In this document: in pieces, positions 1-12,369 of the stretch | Layout: each line of letters begins with the position of its first letter | Numbering within the stretch: the first letter of the stretch is position 1 | Assembly (NCBI GenBank): GCA_023238725.1 | Contig: CM041551.1 | Span: 2,797,759 to 2,861,758 of the forward strand | Direction: 5' to 3' | From: Scortum barcoo | Taxonomy: Eukaryota > Chordata > Actinopteri > Centrarchiformes > Terapontidae | DNA: 64,000 bases | Made by a program: the position numbers and the translations under genes | Notes under the pieces: generated by a model | Databases searched by the model: none | The model's input: the letters and a program-made list of their open reading frames with translations, nothing else | Told to the model about the DNA's origin: nothing

Positions 1-2586
1 TTTTTACTCCAAAAATAGGTGTCCACAAGGAACCAGTGATTTATCTATACACTCATTTGCAGCAAATAAACAAGAAAAAGAAAAGAACAAACAAATACTA
101 AATAAAAATATGTTATGTTTCCTTTGACTCCTTTGCTCTGATATTTCTCTCTCCTCATGTCTTGCTCCCAGTCAAAACTAATTCCACACTTCAGGGTTTG
201 GACATGCCAACTGGCCCAGCTCCATTTTCGTAGTGCTGGTGGAGAAACTATCAAAACCAAAGTCGAGGGCTCAGCTGAATACAACAGCTCAGGAGAGCAT
301 GACCAACAGGTGTGATACGGCCGAGGCAGAGTCTGTTGTAACCTCCATTGATCTTCCCTATAAGTGGACACATATACATTGAAAAACTTTGATGGAGAAA
401 AACCTGTGAATTTTTGTTTGGGACAGAAATGTTGGGTGCCTTGTGTGCAAAGAACCAACGTGCTCAACAAGGTAAAAGGAATGCATTTGTCAGAAGTGTG
501 CAAAAAAAAAAAAAAATTTACAAGCCCCATGTGACAGCATTGCTCACAAGAGAGCAACGGAAATAGCAGGAGTGAAAAGAAAAGAGAAGTTCCTAAATGA
601 CATTTGAGAAATTGGTGCTAGTCTGGTGCAGGAAACAGTATGCTCCGTCAGAACAGCTTATACAGTTGCAAATGAAACACTGGCTTACACAAAACTGATC
701 ATCACACTCAACACACAGTCATATTCAGCCACTCCATGCAGGTCTCACCATTCCTGTGGTGTAATCTTAAAGCATACAGCCAGTGAAATGAAGGCAGCTC
801 TTAACATCATATCACTTGATGTTTCCCTTGCCATCACTTTGGATAAAGGGGTAGTACAATAAACAATTACCTGATTACCCAACAGTTAGTTAGCAGCTCT
901 CGACGAGGGTTTCCCACCAAAACAGAGAGAGAGACTCATTCAGTGGATAGAAGGAAACAGATGATGTGTCAAAAGCTAACAGGACAGTCGTCTGAAGACA
1001 TCAGTGAATACAGAAACTAAAAGACATCTGACTTACTTACTTATTTCCCACCTGCTGAATGGAAAAGAGAATTTTCAGAACGCAAAAGACAAAAACAGAC
1101 AGACTAACTGAACAGGAATATCCTTGAGCTGACAGTCTGTCTCTTTTGTTTTTTGTGGACCACAACAGACCTCCTGTGGACAAATAGGACCCTCTGCCCT
1201 TTGATAAAGTATGGATTAAAGGAGGCTACCGCTCCTCCTCAGACTCATGTTAACATGGCCCACTCTACCTGCTGAAAGGTGAGATATTCTCTGTCTGCCT
1301 GCATTTTAATGTATGTGATAAACATAATTTTGCTTAATGGTTATGTGATGAAGCTTTGTTATTTGCAGTATACTATGTTAGATTTGAAATGTTACTCCAT
1401 ACGGTGGTCCGTGCTTCTGTCTTTGTCACCTGTTTGTTAATGCGTCACTGACTGTTACATGTCACATGAGGTGTTGTTCGTATTATAGCAGTGGGCTGCT
1501 TTGGTATTTTATTGCACACCTATGTGTAATTATGGTGTGTGCATATGATGTTAAATTAGATGGATTATGTTAGACTGATTGCAGTGATGGATTAGGTGGA
1601 GCCTTTGTGAATTAGCCACAGCAGCTGTTGACAGAATTTATATTAGCTGCACCAGCGATGAAAAGTCTGGAACTGCCCTCCGAATAAGCTTGACTGGGTT
1701 CAGTCAGGTGACTGTGTATTACCGTGTTTTATCTCTGTTCAAATTGTCATTATTGAAGGAAAGAAGCCACTGTCGAAAACAAGTTCATATATGGCAGTGT
1801 ACGCCTTGTGAGTATAGAGATGAAGTATGTTTCACCTCTATATATTATCTATACTGTGCTTTAAGCTTGCGTACGCCTCAAATGCCACAGTGTCATTTGA
1901 ACTCCAGTAATATATCATCAGTATTGTTGCCATGGTTTTCTGCAGTTTCATATAGCTTGACAAGTGATACAGAACAGTGGTTAAAGTGTTTGCTGGTTGA
2001 GAAACAAATATTATAAAAGTATATTCTCTGTGGCCATTGTAAAATAGCATGTTGCCTATTTCACCATTAAGGATAATGAATGTATCAATACCAGAGAGGC
2101 CTAGGACTTTTCCTCGCTGTGTGTCTGTGTGGGTGTGTGATTTCATTTTGATGACTGAGCCACAAAGCCTATCCAATTTGCAAATGGAAGATGAGGCTGT
2201 TCAAAGTATAAAATGGAGAAAAGGAAATAATGGGATGGTTTCTTTAACCTTTTGTCATGAGTTAAAGGAACTGATAACAGCCTCCATTTACATTTAGGCT
2301 GGGCGCTGCTCAGACTCCTGTTAAAGAGGAGTTCAGGATAACGTTCATGCTTTTTGTTAGATTGCTCACTTCTGGTGGTATTAGTCTCCAGACATACAGT
2401 GCAGACATATTAACTACCAGCAAATCTTACATCTGTCTTATATTATTTTGATCAGTACAATTCCATCAATTGTTCATTGGTATGTGCATACATAGACTCT
2501 CCAACTACTTATCATTCGATTAGCGTGCTTTTACAAATACATGAATCATCATTGTTATGTGTTGGTAGTTCATTGCTCATCTATCA
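1..2586. other. Unassigned DNA, no gene recognised
   Basis: I see no exon, repeat family or RNA gene that I can support. A 170-codon open frame lies on the reverse strand at 45-557. Its predicted product has a Cys-rich start and a hydrophobic C-terminal stretch, but it resembles no family I know and includes a homopolymer-encoded Phe run. At this base composition one such frame in 64 kb is close to chance expectation. A splice-donor-like AAAG/GTGAGA occurs near 1278 but the ATG before it is followed by a stop within six codons. Confidence 0.5.
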
Positions 2587-2710
<124 letters not shown>

Positions 2711-2943
2711 AGGATTGCAATAATCTCTTCAGCCATGTTTTTTCATATTCATATTTTTCATATAAGTCAACAGTATGAGTCAGACAGTAGACAGGGTACC
2801 GGTCCTACACCTCCCATAGATCTGAGTAACCAGGAGGACAGATAAGCAGATGCTCACACAGTTAAAAAGGTGAACGACTCCAGTCCTGATGAGTTACATC
2901 TGGCTTTGACAAAGTACGGCTAAGTTTAAGAGCTGTAGCTTAT

Positions 2944-3120
2944 GGGTCCACGCACTTTCAGGCAGTTCATTTTTCATTTTAAACCAAAATCGAAAAAACT
3001 TTAGTACCATTGTTAAAAAAAAAAAAAGGAAAAAAAGAAAAAATGATGGCACTTATGTTTTTTTTTTTTTTTATTTTGGTTTAAAACGAAAAAACAAATG
3101 GCATGAAAGTACACGGACCC
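2944..3120. mobile_element. Short inverted-repeat MITE (foldback)
   Basis: The two ends are inverted copies: GGGTCC(A/G)(C/T)G followed by ACTTTCA on the left and the complement on the right. The arms extend about 45-50 bp, through a matching TTTTAAACCAAAAT block, and the centre is A/T homopolymer-rich. The element is flanked by a direct repeat: CTTATG at 2939-2944 and again at 3120-3125, or TTAT if the terminal G is counted in the element, so the exact target duplication (3-6 bp) is ambiguous. There is no coding capacity. It is a non-autonomous DNA transposon of unknown superfamily; a TTA duplication would fit PIF/Harbinger. Confidence 0.8.
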
Positions 3121-3448
3121 TTATGAACGACTCAAACTGACCCACTACAACTCGATGACATGACTTGTATATATGTGTTTGTATGTGCAGCTAGCTTGCC
3201 TGAGTTCAGATTTTGAAGAATGTTTCAGTGTGTGTGGTACCAGCTAACCCAGCTGACCCATGTAAGGGAACGTAGTGCAGGCACAAACAAATCTAATTTG
3301 TACTGAGGGAACGAGCATGAACGTGCTCAGCAGATTTGATGGGTATGACATCATCTGAATTTGGTGCCACACGTGTGTGTATATGTGTGGTAGTACGATT
3401 ACATATATTACATGATACCTTTTACAGGTTTTGTTGTGTGTGTATATA
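3121..3448. other. Unassigned DNA
   Basis: I see nothing supportable here apart from short TG/TA-rich patches near 3170 and 3380. Confidence 0.5.
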
Positions 3449-3510
3449 TATTTTTATGTTAAAAAAAAAAAAAATATATATATATTTTTTATTTTTTTTT
3501 ACATAAAAAC
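3449..3510. repeat. AT-rich imperfect palindrome
   Basis: ATTTTTATGTTA plus an A run on the left is mirrored by a T run plus ACATAAAAAC on the right, around a short TATATA centre. It could form a long AT hairpin. It may be the relic of a foldback element or simple slippage of a TA/A-rich tract. Confidence 0.6.
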
Positions 3511-5009
3511 AGTTAATTGTCCTACAATCCAGCAGCACTGCTTCAGCTCTGCTACTGTCATCTGCATGTGTTCAGTCCTCGATCTGTGACACACTGCTTT
3601 GTCATCAGTCATTTAGAATGTTAATTAACTCATCAAGCAGACTTTTCACAATTCCCTCAGTTCTCCTGATAAACGTAGCATTATGTTCCACAAAGTGCAA
3701 TTCTGAATGAATGAAACCACATGTTCTAAAAAATGTGCGTGAATGTGCAGACTGGCAGTGTTTCAGGATGTCAAACATTACATGTCTTACTTTAGTTTAT
3801 TTAACAACTCTTCTGTGAATTATGTTAAAGTTGAATATCTGCAGACATGAAAACTTTGCCACAGGCCCACTCACCATTGTGTTAGCTTATTCAGCGAAAG
3901 ATAGATAGATAGATACTTAACCGACATTTATTTAAATGAAAATATTCAAGATAATCATATTCATTAATAAAATAGTTGTATAGCAGTGTAATGTTTAGAA
4001 GACAGGTTTGCCCTCCTCTCTCGCCCCGGGCGATGTTCTGTATGTTCTGCTCTATTGCTGCTCACTTGTGTCACCTGGTGGTCATTGGTGGGCACTGCAG
4101 CTAGTGCTGAAATCAGTTGGATAAATTAAAAGCCCTCCCTCTGTAAGGCCACCGTGGGACAGCGTTACTGCTGCAGCAGTTGCATCAAATGAAACACATG
4201 ACATCTGTAGAGGAATATGTAAACTGGACAGCTGTGAGCCTAACTAAGTGTGATTGGTTCAAATCCCCTGTGCCATATTCAGTATTCAGTTCAGTGTTTG
4301 TTTAAGTGTTCTGAAACAACTGGCATCTTTGATGGAAGAAGATATTAAATTCTACAGTTTAGGACTGATTTGGTGGCTGTAGAGGTTTCACAGTCAAAGC
4401 AGGAATAATTCTGCAGCACAGAGGCGGTACGCTGAGGTTTGTTTATGTGTGTGTTCATGTGCAGCACAGCTTATTTAGAACTTGAGCAAAATGAAGTAAT
4501 AACCCCAAGGTATTTGGTACGGAGAGCAGAAGTGCACTACTGCTGAATTCCTGCATTTGCAGTTATCAGCTCCCAGCAAATACCTCTTGGGTATTATAAA
4601 ATTATAAAATTCTTATAAAATTCTGCATGTATGAAAAGTGAACTTTTTTAAGGGCACCAGAGTGGCTAAATTTCATTCTCAGAAATCCCACACAGGTAAA
4701 ATGGAGAAAAGTAATAGTGCACCTTGTAGTAAATGAGAAGTGACTTTGCACACAGTTTCGGTGTAGCCAATGGGTCACCATCCAGTCTGCTAAAAGTCAA
4801 TATTCTGACTTGTTATAGAAAGAAAAGCTTGTTTGTTATCATTGTCTTGTTGTAGTACATTGAAGCATAATTTATGTATGAGGATTGAAGCAACCCCACA
4901 TGCAGTTATATGTAGTTGTTTATTCAGCAATAGAATATGGTACAAAAAATATAACACAAAAATATAATACAAATAGAAAATATTTTTAAGTGTTAGAATG
5001 AATAAACCT
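3511..5009. other. Unassigned DNA with a short GATA run
   Basis: No gene or repeat family is recognised. A short GATA run (about four units) sits at 3898-3915 and an ATTATAAA-type near-repeat at 4590-4622. Confidence 0.5.
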
Positions 5010-5605
5010 AAGCTAAACTAAGGTGATGGACAGGACATTAGCTGGTGTAAGACCAGATGCTGTGATACAGATGAACAGTTTGTGGTTCGGGTGGTTAGAG
5101 TGGTGGCCCTCTTCCTACACCGCTGGATGTACAGGTCCTCCAGCACAGCTCCATCCTGTTGATACTGAGCAGTCTTCACCACCCTCTGTAGAGTTTAACT
5201 GCCATACAGGCGGTGATGCAGCCAGTCAGGTATCCTCTCTATGCTGCACCTGTAGAAGCTGCAGAGTTTCCTGGAGTCCATGTTGAGTCTCCGCAGCCTG
5301 CAGAGGAAGAAGAGCCGCTGTCTGACTTTGTGATGAAGTCATTGTGGTGAGTCCAGGTCAGGTCCTTGCTGATGTGGACCTGAAGCTGCTGATTCTCTCC
5401 AGCGTGAAGTCCTCCTGATGTCCACGATCAGCTCCTTAGTTTTGCTGACATTGAGATGGAAGGTTGTTGTCCTGGCACCATGTCAGGGCTCTGACCTCCT
5501 CTCTGTAGGCCGTCTCATCGTCACGCCGGTGATCAGGCCGAATGACGGTTGTGTCGTCAGCAAATTTGACGATGGTGTTAGAGCTTGTTGGTGCAATCCT
5601 CTCGC
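5010..5605 (-). mobile_element. LINE fragment, L2/CR1-group reverse transcriptase 3' half
   Basis: Reading the reverse strand from about 5605 leftwards gives a decayed non-LTR retrotransposon reverse transcriptase. It starts at NTIVKFADDTTVI, where FADD is the catalytic motif of the palm (codons at 5553-5564). Next comes a DDETAYREEVRAL segment, then a RLFFLCRLRRLNMDSRKLC segment typical of the region after the thumb. Several stops and frameshifts break the frame, so it cannot make an active enzyme. The copy is 5'-truncated, lacking the endonuclease and the first half of the RT. No clean tail is visible on its left. The exact family (Maui/L2 or Rex1) is inferred from the motif style only. Confidence 0.85.
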
Positions 5606-5652
5606 CTATAATTGAGCCCTTTGTAGCTTTTTCTTTATTTGTTTATTATTTT

Positions 5653-5712
5653 CAAAGTTGTAAAGCATTTTGTATCCTTAATTTACAAAAGTGCTATAAA
5701 TGTAATTGAATT
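5653..5712 (+). mobile_element. Retroelement 3'-end-like tail
   Basis: A block reading TTGTAAAGCATTTTGTAT, a short spacer and then AAAAGTGCTATAAATGTAATT closely resembles the 3' end of a widespread fish retroelement, where the downstream part is AAAAGTGCTATATAAATAAA. Only the tail is visible. A TAT/TAG trinucleotide-rich patch follows at about 5730-5795. Confidence 0.5.
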
Positions 5713-5754
5713 ACTCTATTAATTTAAGGTTATTATTATATTATTAGTATTATT

Positions 5755-5795
5755 ATTACTAGTAGTAGTAGTAGTTGTAGTAATAGTAGTAGTCT
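5755..5795. repeat. Degenerate TAG/GTA trinucleotide repeat
   Basis: Short imperfect array of TAG units following an ATT-rich patch; it may be the decayed simple tail of the retroelement just upstream. Confidence 0.75.
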
Positions 5796-7330
5796 TATTG
5801 CATGTGATGAAACAAGTACCTTTTAAGCTGCAATGAAGTTGTCACCTATCTATAATACACATTCACAGGCCAGTCAGATCAGAGTATAAACTAGGTCCAG
5901 GCTATAAGATTACATATACTTTGTCCTAGCAGGGCCGTCTTCTCTCACACCTCTATAATTATACAATGCTATTGTGTAATGAAGTACTGTGTAATTACAG
6001 AGTACAACGTGGCTGAAACCTCTCATGGCCGATTCTTCACAGTACATTTATTCTCTACATCTTTATCACCTGCAGCGAAGACGTATCGGTCCACCCCTGT
6101 GGTCAGCAACACAGTCTACGTACTGCTGTTGAGAGGTTTAACTGCTCCAGGTATGAAAGTGTGCTTCGAGTAATTTAAGTTACACTGAGGAGCCTTAAAT
6201 CTTCTAGCAGATGGTAAAACCTGGAATGGGAACAGAGGATATGAGGAGAGTCAGACACTATTTTCTGAGTCTGTCTGACAACAGACTGCTCATAAAGTGT
6301 TTGGAGAGATGAATATTCCTTTAACTTTCATAGCAGTTTGCACCATACGGGCGACTTGAGATTGTACTTAAACAGACAGATTACCTTACCCCTATGATAT
6401 TAGAACATGCTGCATGGAAATGTAGTAACATAAACTTATGTTTGACACAAAAAGCGATTGTAAAAATGGCACCTTCAGATACAGTCAGACTTTCAACAAC
6501 TCCAAATAATCATTCTTTTACTGTTAACTCCTGAGAACGGATCAGGGTGATGGGTTGACCTTGAAAAACAATGGGCCAGTCTTCACTCGTTGCCCTGGGG
6601 TCACTTTCTCTTCAAACAGCTCTTGCTCCTCCTCCTAAAATCACCACAGAGCTATGCCACTGGGACCATAGCGTGCTTGCTGAGTTGCTAACAAATGGCC
6701 CTTTTGTGTGCAATCAGTTGAGACACAGCTGTTCTTTTTTTTGTGTGTGTGTGTTTAATACAGCACGGTATGGATGCATCATTCAGGAATTGAGTCCTGG
6801 GACTTCCTCTGTGGTGAAAGAATTATTCACATCTTCAAGTTTAGTCAAAAGGATCAACACAACAGTGTAAAGATATCTCATCTCAAGGGTGCAGGCTTGA
6901 TTTCAGAAGTATAGGGGAACAATGAGGAATATAAGAATAAAAGATAATCTCTTTGTGTTTCCTTTATTGATACCTGACACGTCATGATAGACAATGTGCA
7001 TCTTTGCATCCTCAGTGTCATATCTTAGCATCTTTTAGGAGCTGTAAAATAAAGATATTAACCCAATAAAAATATATATGGGTGGGTTGGGCTTTTGAAA
7101 TGCCGGCAGCATAGTTTTTTAGGTGAGCGGTGTGGCAATAGGTGTCCAGCTAAAGAATGAACAGAGCACTGACAGCTGGAATACAGTGAGATGATTAAAA
7201 AGGTTAGTTGGAGATGTGTTACAATGAGAGGAGTGTGTCATGTGAGTGCAGCAGTGGACTCGAGCTGTGCTGCCCGAATAGGCTCACAGGCTACACTTCG
7301 CTTCTCTAGAAATGAAAGAAGCCGACTTGT
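5796..7330. other. Unassigned DNA
   Basis: No exon, RNA or repeat family is recognised. Only short open frames occur and none resembles a known protein. Confidence 0.5.
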
Positions 7331-7426
7331 GTCTGGGAGGTTGCTGGTTCGATCCCTGGACGGACAAATGTGGGTAGTGATCTTACCTGTATATTTTCAG
7401 GTAAGATCACTACCCACATTTGTCCG
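7331..7426. repeat. tRNA-like B-box remnant next to a perfect 29-bp inverted repeat
   Basis: GGTTCGATCCC at 7346-7356 fits a tRNA-type B box and is preceded by GGAGGTTGCT, as in fish tRNA-derived SINE heads, but no A box is found at the expected distance upstream. Immediately after it, 7361-7389 and 7398-7426 are perfect inverted copies (29 of 29 bp) separated by an 8-nt AT loop. The single-stranded form would be a near-ideal hairpin. It may be a SINE fragment that acquired an inverted duplication, or a foldback element arm. Confidence 0.8.
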
Positions 7427-8339
7427 TACAGAGTTTCATGCAAATGAACTACTTATTCAACCATGTTTCCTACATAATATATTTATGTATTACCAATCCA
7501 CCATTTGGAGGAGACCTGTCTGGATTATGTCCACCAGGTTCCATTATTTGTCAGTCCAGATAAGGGTAGGTGTGACTTATATGCTACTGAGAGGTCATAG
7601 GGAGAAGGTCATCAGAAGGTCATTGGGGTCTTTTATTGAGGGGTTTCGTCTTTAAATCAGCATTGAGTCTTTCAACATAAAACCAAACCTGTTTTTTGTA
7701 TTTTTCTAATCTAAAAAGTACTTTAAGTTGTCTCTACATAACTATAGAATTATTAAATATGCTATAAATATACAGTCTATTTAGAAATGTACTTCCTAAT
7801 GGTAGTTAGTTATGTACTGTGAAATATTGGAGATACAGATGAACAATTAAAGCAGGAAAGGTTGGAATATTCATAGTAAGTAATAGTTTGGTGATATTGC
7901 ACACTTGCAGAGAAGAATAGATTTAGTAAACTTCATAGAGAAGATGAATATTTGGACTGAACTGCATGGTAATTCATCCAATAGCTGTTGAGCCAATTCG
8001 CTTAAAATAAAAATAAGTCAACCCCATCATGCCTATCCCAGCAATAAAACCCATTTAACCACAGGAGCCCGAGCTTTTAGTCTTCAGTATCAAGGTGTCT
8101 TCACAGCATTAGAGCCTGGTAATATGAATGTTGCCATGCACAGGTAGGTTAAGAAAACAACACTATGACAAAGCTTGAACCCTTTTTTAATTTTTTTTAA
8201 TAATGACAGGAATAAAAATGAAAAAAAGAGAAATGCACTCATGTTTCCAGTTAAAGCTGAAATGCAGAAACTTAAGTATTTTTGAAACAGCACATAATAA
8301 CATAATTGACAGCCTAATTTGAAAATGATAAATTTTTTG
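7427..8339. other. Unassigned AT-rich DNA
   Basis: I see no supportable feature. A T-rich tract at 8180-8200 and an A-rich one at 8215-8230 are low complexity only. Confidence 0.5.
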
Positions 8340-8785
8340 GCAGAGGGATTATTATCCAACTGAGACATGGATAATGAGACATTATGGTGCCTCAGCATCA
8401 TTGTTTTATTCTTTGTGGAGAGCCCTGTAATGAGAAAAATTGCAAGAGGGGGGTGGATGGATGTGAGTGTGCCTGCAAATATACTATGCAGAACAGTCCT
8501 ATTAATCACTGTGGATTATGTGAAAATGAATTATACTGTGTTGTCCCCTGCCTGGCAGCAATCAAACGGCGGGAGTTTCCTTGCCACCTGCATTAGTACA
8601 GTTGAATGGCAAGCCCACCGCCACCATCAATAACACAATAGTTTAGCCTCAGATAAAAATGATAAATGCACTGGCATTCCTTCAGACCCTGATTCAGCCG
8701 ACCATTTATTTTAATATTTCAGCAACTACCAGGCGCTATCGTTAATCACTGTTAGACTGCAGATAGGCAGGGAAGAATCACCGAG
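8340..8785. other. Enhancer-like high-complexity stretch
   Basis: This stretch lacks simple repeats and known transposons and carries homeodomain-type ATTAATCAC and GTTAATCAC sites (near 8499 and 8742). Its texture resembles conserved non-coding elements of vertebrate gene deserts, but conservation cannot be tested here. A 70-codon frame at 8384-8596 (+) has 12 cysteines, treated separately as a finding; I do not call it a gene. Confidence 0.25.
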
Positions 8786-9120
8786 AGTGGGAGAGTGTTG
8801 GGGTGGGGGGGGCGAGATGAGGTGACAGACGAGGGAGGAGGAGGACGGAGGAGGAGGAATGGGTTTGGGGAATGCCACTTCTCATTGGGGAAGCTGTTGC
8901 TCATCTGTCGTGGGCTCGTTGGGGCATGGCTAAAGGCTCCCGTTCAGTCAAACTCCTCTCCTGTACGCATGACATTTCAATTACACAGCAAGCTCTCATA
9001 GCTCTCTCCACTGCCAGATAAGCCAAGACAACCAAATGCCACACACAGCATGCACACACACACACACACTCCCACACAGCCCCACACTCACTTTCTCTCT
9101 CACACACACAGAAGCACATG
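8786..9120. repeat. GGA-rich and CA-rich simple sequence
   Basis: A G/A-rich patch (GGAGGAGGAGGACGG type) at about 8830-8860 and a CA-rich patch at 9040-9116 are interrupted by unique DNA. Open frames in the CA patch are encoded by the simple repeat. Confidence 0.8.
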
Positions 9121-9324
9121 GTCTGCAGGGCTCGTATGAATGGATGTCATTCCAGCTTGTGACAGGTGAGTGCACTTTACAGAAACATTAGCGGAAACCT
9201 GACTAAAGCAGATATTTGAATAATGATTCCATTTATCTGAAGGACTTGTTATGTGTAATATATACAGTGTAATGCAAGATGATAAGACAGTGGAACTAAT
9301 AATAGGTGTGACAAATGAGACGTC

Positions 9325-9500
9325 TGAGGAGAAAGGATGGATTTCAACATAATTAGGCCGCGCAGAGGACAGCACAGGACAGATAATATGGCTGCGTCGA
9401 AGTTTAGAGACTCTGAGAGTCAAGAAGAGCGTGCGACTGAGGAGATCCAATTTAAGCAGTTTCATAATGAATTGTATCAGTTGGTACTGCACAAGCGTGT
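9325..9500 (+). other. Coding-like or conserved-element-like stretch
   Basis: An open frame at 9337-9597 contains an internal ATG at 9388 in the context ATAATGGCTGCG. From there it encodes MAASKFRDSESQEERATEEI followed by a further charged, helix-like stretch, which looks more protein-like than neighbouring chance frames. CpG is locally enriched (GGCCGCGC, CTGCGTCG, GAGCGTGCG). I do not recognise the protein, no clear acceptor-donor pair frames it, and the frame then runs into Cys/Leu-rich sequence of chance type. It could be a short host exon, a retroposed fragment or a conserved non-coding element. Confidence 0.2.
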
Positions 9501-12074
9501 CGACCCCTGCCCTTGCCTGCTAGTCTGCCTTTTGTCTGCCAGCTTTCCAGATGCCTTGATGGGATCATCAGTGCCAGCTGGGAACACCTGTTACTGAGTC
9601 TCTCTCTCTCTCTCCTCTCCTGCAGGCAGGTTATGTTGCAGCTCTACTTCCTCCTCTGCTCTTTCCTATTGACTTTGTTTACATGCGCCTCACAACACTC
9701 ACCCACCTTTTACACTCTCGTGCACACCCTGCACTATTGATTCCTCTGACCTCCGCTGCCCGTGTGCTTTTGTACTCATGTTACATAGTTCATTAACCTC
9801 AGTTGGTTTAATTAATTACTTAGTTTAACTTTTGAAAGTGTGTCTCCCTCTTCTTTCACTGCCTTACGAGCCAGGTTGATGAGATGTACAGACACAGGAG
9901 TGGATCGAACACATAGAAGAGAATTCTACAATGTGAAGATAACCAGCTCAGCGAGAACATCCAGTGGTAGGTGTAGTTTCAAAGCTCAGGGGTGGGACAA
10001 ATAATCAGTACAATATAGTGTCCTTTACTCACGTCATCCATAATTGATACCCATATTTTGCCCTTTGGCATTACCTTACACTCATTTCAGTCATTGTTTG
10101 TCAATGTTTCCAGTCGGGATGGTCCTATTGGTCCTCCACAAAAACATTATCACCAGTTGTTGTCAGTTACATAGGAAATATCCTCAAGTGAAGCTCAGTG
10201 CTATACCAACCTTTCCATCACAGTCCTGATAATGTAGGCATCATATACATTTTTTCTTTTTGTTTTTTGAAAAGAAAGACAGGAGAGCAGTGGAGTGAAT
10301 TTTAAAAATCTAAGGAACACATTATGATAGACTGGCTTGTTTTTCTTGACTGTTCCCACTGTAGTCACTTTCATTTTAGCGATGAATGCCATATTCTGGA
10401 TGTGGAATCAAAATCTGAGCGGCTCATGGAACATTGCAGCACATTTCCTTCAACATTTCAGTGCATCCCTGGTTTGTCAGCCACAAACAGTTTCTGTCAG
10501 AACGGAGTGAGAGGAACCAGACATCCACATCCAGCATCACCTCTGGTCCAGTGTCAGCAATGTATGTACCCCATACATTTAAAACATCGACCAATTTGTC
10601 TCTCTTATGTGTTGTTTATCTCAGATTGTGGTTGTTAAGATGATTTACCCTGCAGAAATTATGACATGCATTAAAATCATCAGCAAACAACAAAAGTTTC
10701 TATTCTAAGTTAAGCTTTTTCTTCAACAGATTAAAATATTTTAGCGTCCAGTTTGATGGTGCTGGTGCATTATCAGTGAAAACACTTGTTATCAAAATCA
10801 GCTAAACATCAAAGTAAAGACCACACAGATCACATCAGTATTCAAAAATGTCTCCATCTCTGTGGCATATATGGCTGCAGAAGCTCTGCTTACTTTGTAA
10901 ACTAGTGTAAGCGGCAGCAAACACACTGACAAGATAGAAACATGCCACCTATCAGAGCTTCCCTCTTCTGGGCTTTTTACTCCCCCTTCCAGGATTATTC
11001 TGAGCTTTATTTGATAAATAATTATTGAAGAAGAAAAAGGAGCTGTCAGTTGGAAAGTGACTTGGTTACCAATGGGAAAATAAATTCACAGAGTTCAGTA
11101 CTCACAGAGGGGGACTTGTCTTCAGGGTCTATACGCAGAGATCATGGGGTGTTGAATGGTTGAATGTTGAATGGTAAAGTGTCATCTCCTTGTAATTTTC
11201 CAGCAGCCAAATCACAGCTCTTACATGGTAAAAATCATGTTAGCATATAAGCAGCTGTTGGACTGTCTGCGGACAAGTTAACTATCACTTACGCTGCATA
11301 TGGAACTGTCTCCAGAAATATTGAAATAGTCTCATTTATAATAATATGTTTCAGACTTTATTTGTGCAGAATAAATGTGTTAGCTGACAGGAGGTGTTTT
11401 CTATTATACAGCAGGGCTGCATCTGAAAGGTCTCTTTTACTCGTCATTAGTAACATGAAGTCTTAATAGTCTCCTGTCCATTATTTGGATCTCATCCAAC
11501 CACGATGCAAAGTGAAGATGTTTTTTTATACTCACAAATAAAGAGGCTGCACCTGATGAATGGACATCACAGTCTGTGTTTGAAGCAAACATGCTGGTAA
11601 TGCTTTTAAAAAGTATTGAAAGGAAACATTTTTTTGTCCTGAGGCACTTCAGTCACTTTTTTTATTACTTAAAGCCATGTCTAGTTTTTCTCGTTCTATA
11701 ACATTACTATAATGTTTCAAACAGATCTCTCAATAGAAAGTCAAGATATTGCTCTTTAACTCAGTTTTGTATCGTTAACTTGGGATCATATTGTGATATT
11801 CTCTGTATATTTGATATATCAACATGCTGTATGAGTTTGTTATTTTTCTCAAAAGGTACCAGTAACATATTGACTATTTGATGCTGTCATGGCTGACCTT
11901 CTGCACCACTCAACAGCTCCTTGGTTCTCCTGCATGCCTCAGCTCCACCTGCTTCACTCTGATTACCCCGATCACCTACAGCTGAATCATAGATATCTCA
12001 GTGTATTAATGGCCTTTGCTTGTTTTATTGTCATCTCTTGTCTCTTTCCCTGTGTGAATGGTGTCTTTTCTCTT
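9501..12074. other. Unassigned DNA
   Basis: Nothing supportable is seen. There is a TC-rich patch at 9599-9618 and a short TTGAATGG duplication near 11155-11172. Confidence 0.5.
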
Positions 12075-12108
12075 GTGTGTGTGTGTGTGTGTGTGTGTGG
12101 TCGTCTCT
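12075..12108. repeat. TG dinucleotide microsatellite
   Basis: About 14 TG units in tandem, followed by GGTCGTCTCTCC. Confidence 0.95.
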
Positions 12109-12369
12109 CCAGGTCGTCTCTGTGGTAGAATGGATGTTTTTTGGTTGAGGTCCAGCGTTGCTCTACATCCTTCCCGGATCAATATTTTCTGTGAGACTCG
12201 ATTTGACTTGAGACATAAAGGCAAAAAGCTGAGGAGACTTGGTGACCAGTAAATATTGAAAAATGCAGTGTAGTGGAAAGTTTTGCCTTTCGGAGCTGTG
12301 CCAAACTGTCATGAATAATTACTAAAATAACCAGGATGCCATCTCCACAATCTAATGCACACTTTCAGT
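12109..12369. other. Unassigned DNA
   Basis: Nothing recognised. Confidence 0.5.

Noticed and set aside
45..557. 170-codon reverse frame as a gene
   Set aside because: No family resemblance, a homopolymer-coded Phe run and no promoter or splice context; near chance expectation.
1255..1285. A first coding exon starting at ACATGGCC and ending at AAAG/GTGAGA
   Set aside because: The ATG is followed by a stop after six codons.
5023..5286. Forward frame across 5023-5286 as a gene
   Set aside because: It is the antisense of a decayed LINE reverse transcriptase.
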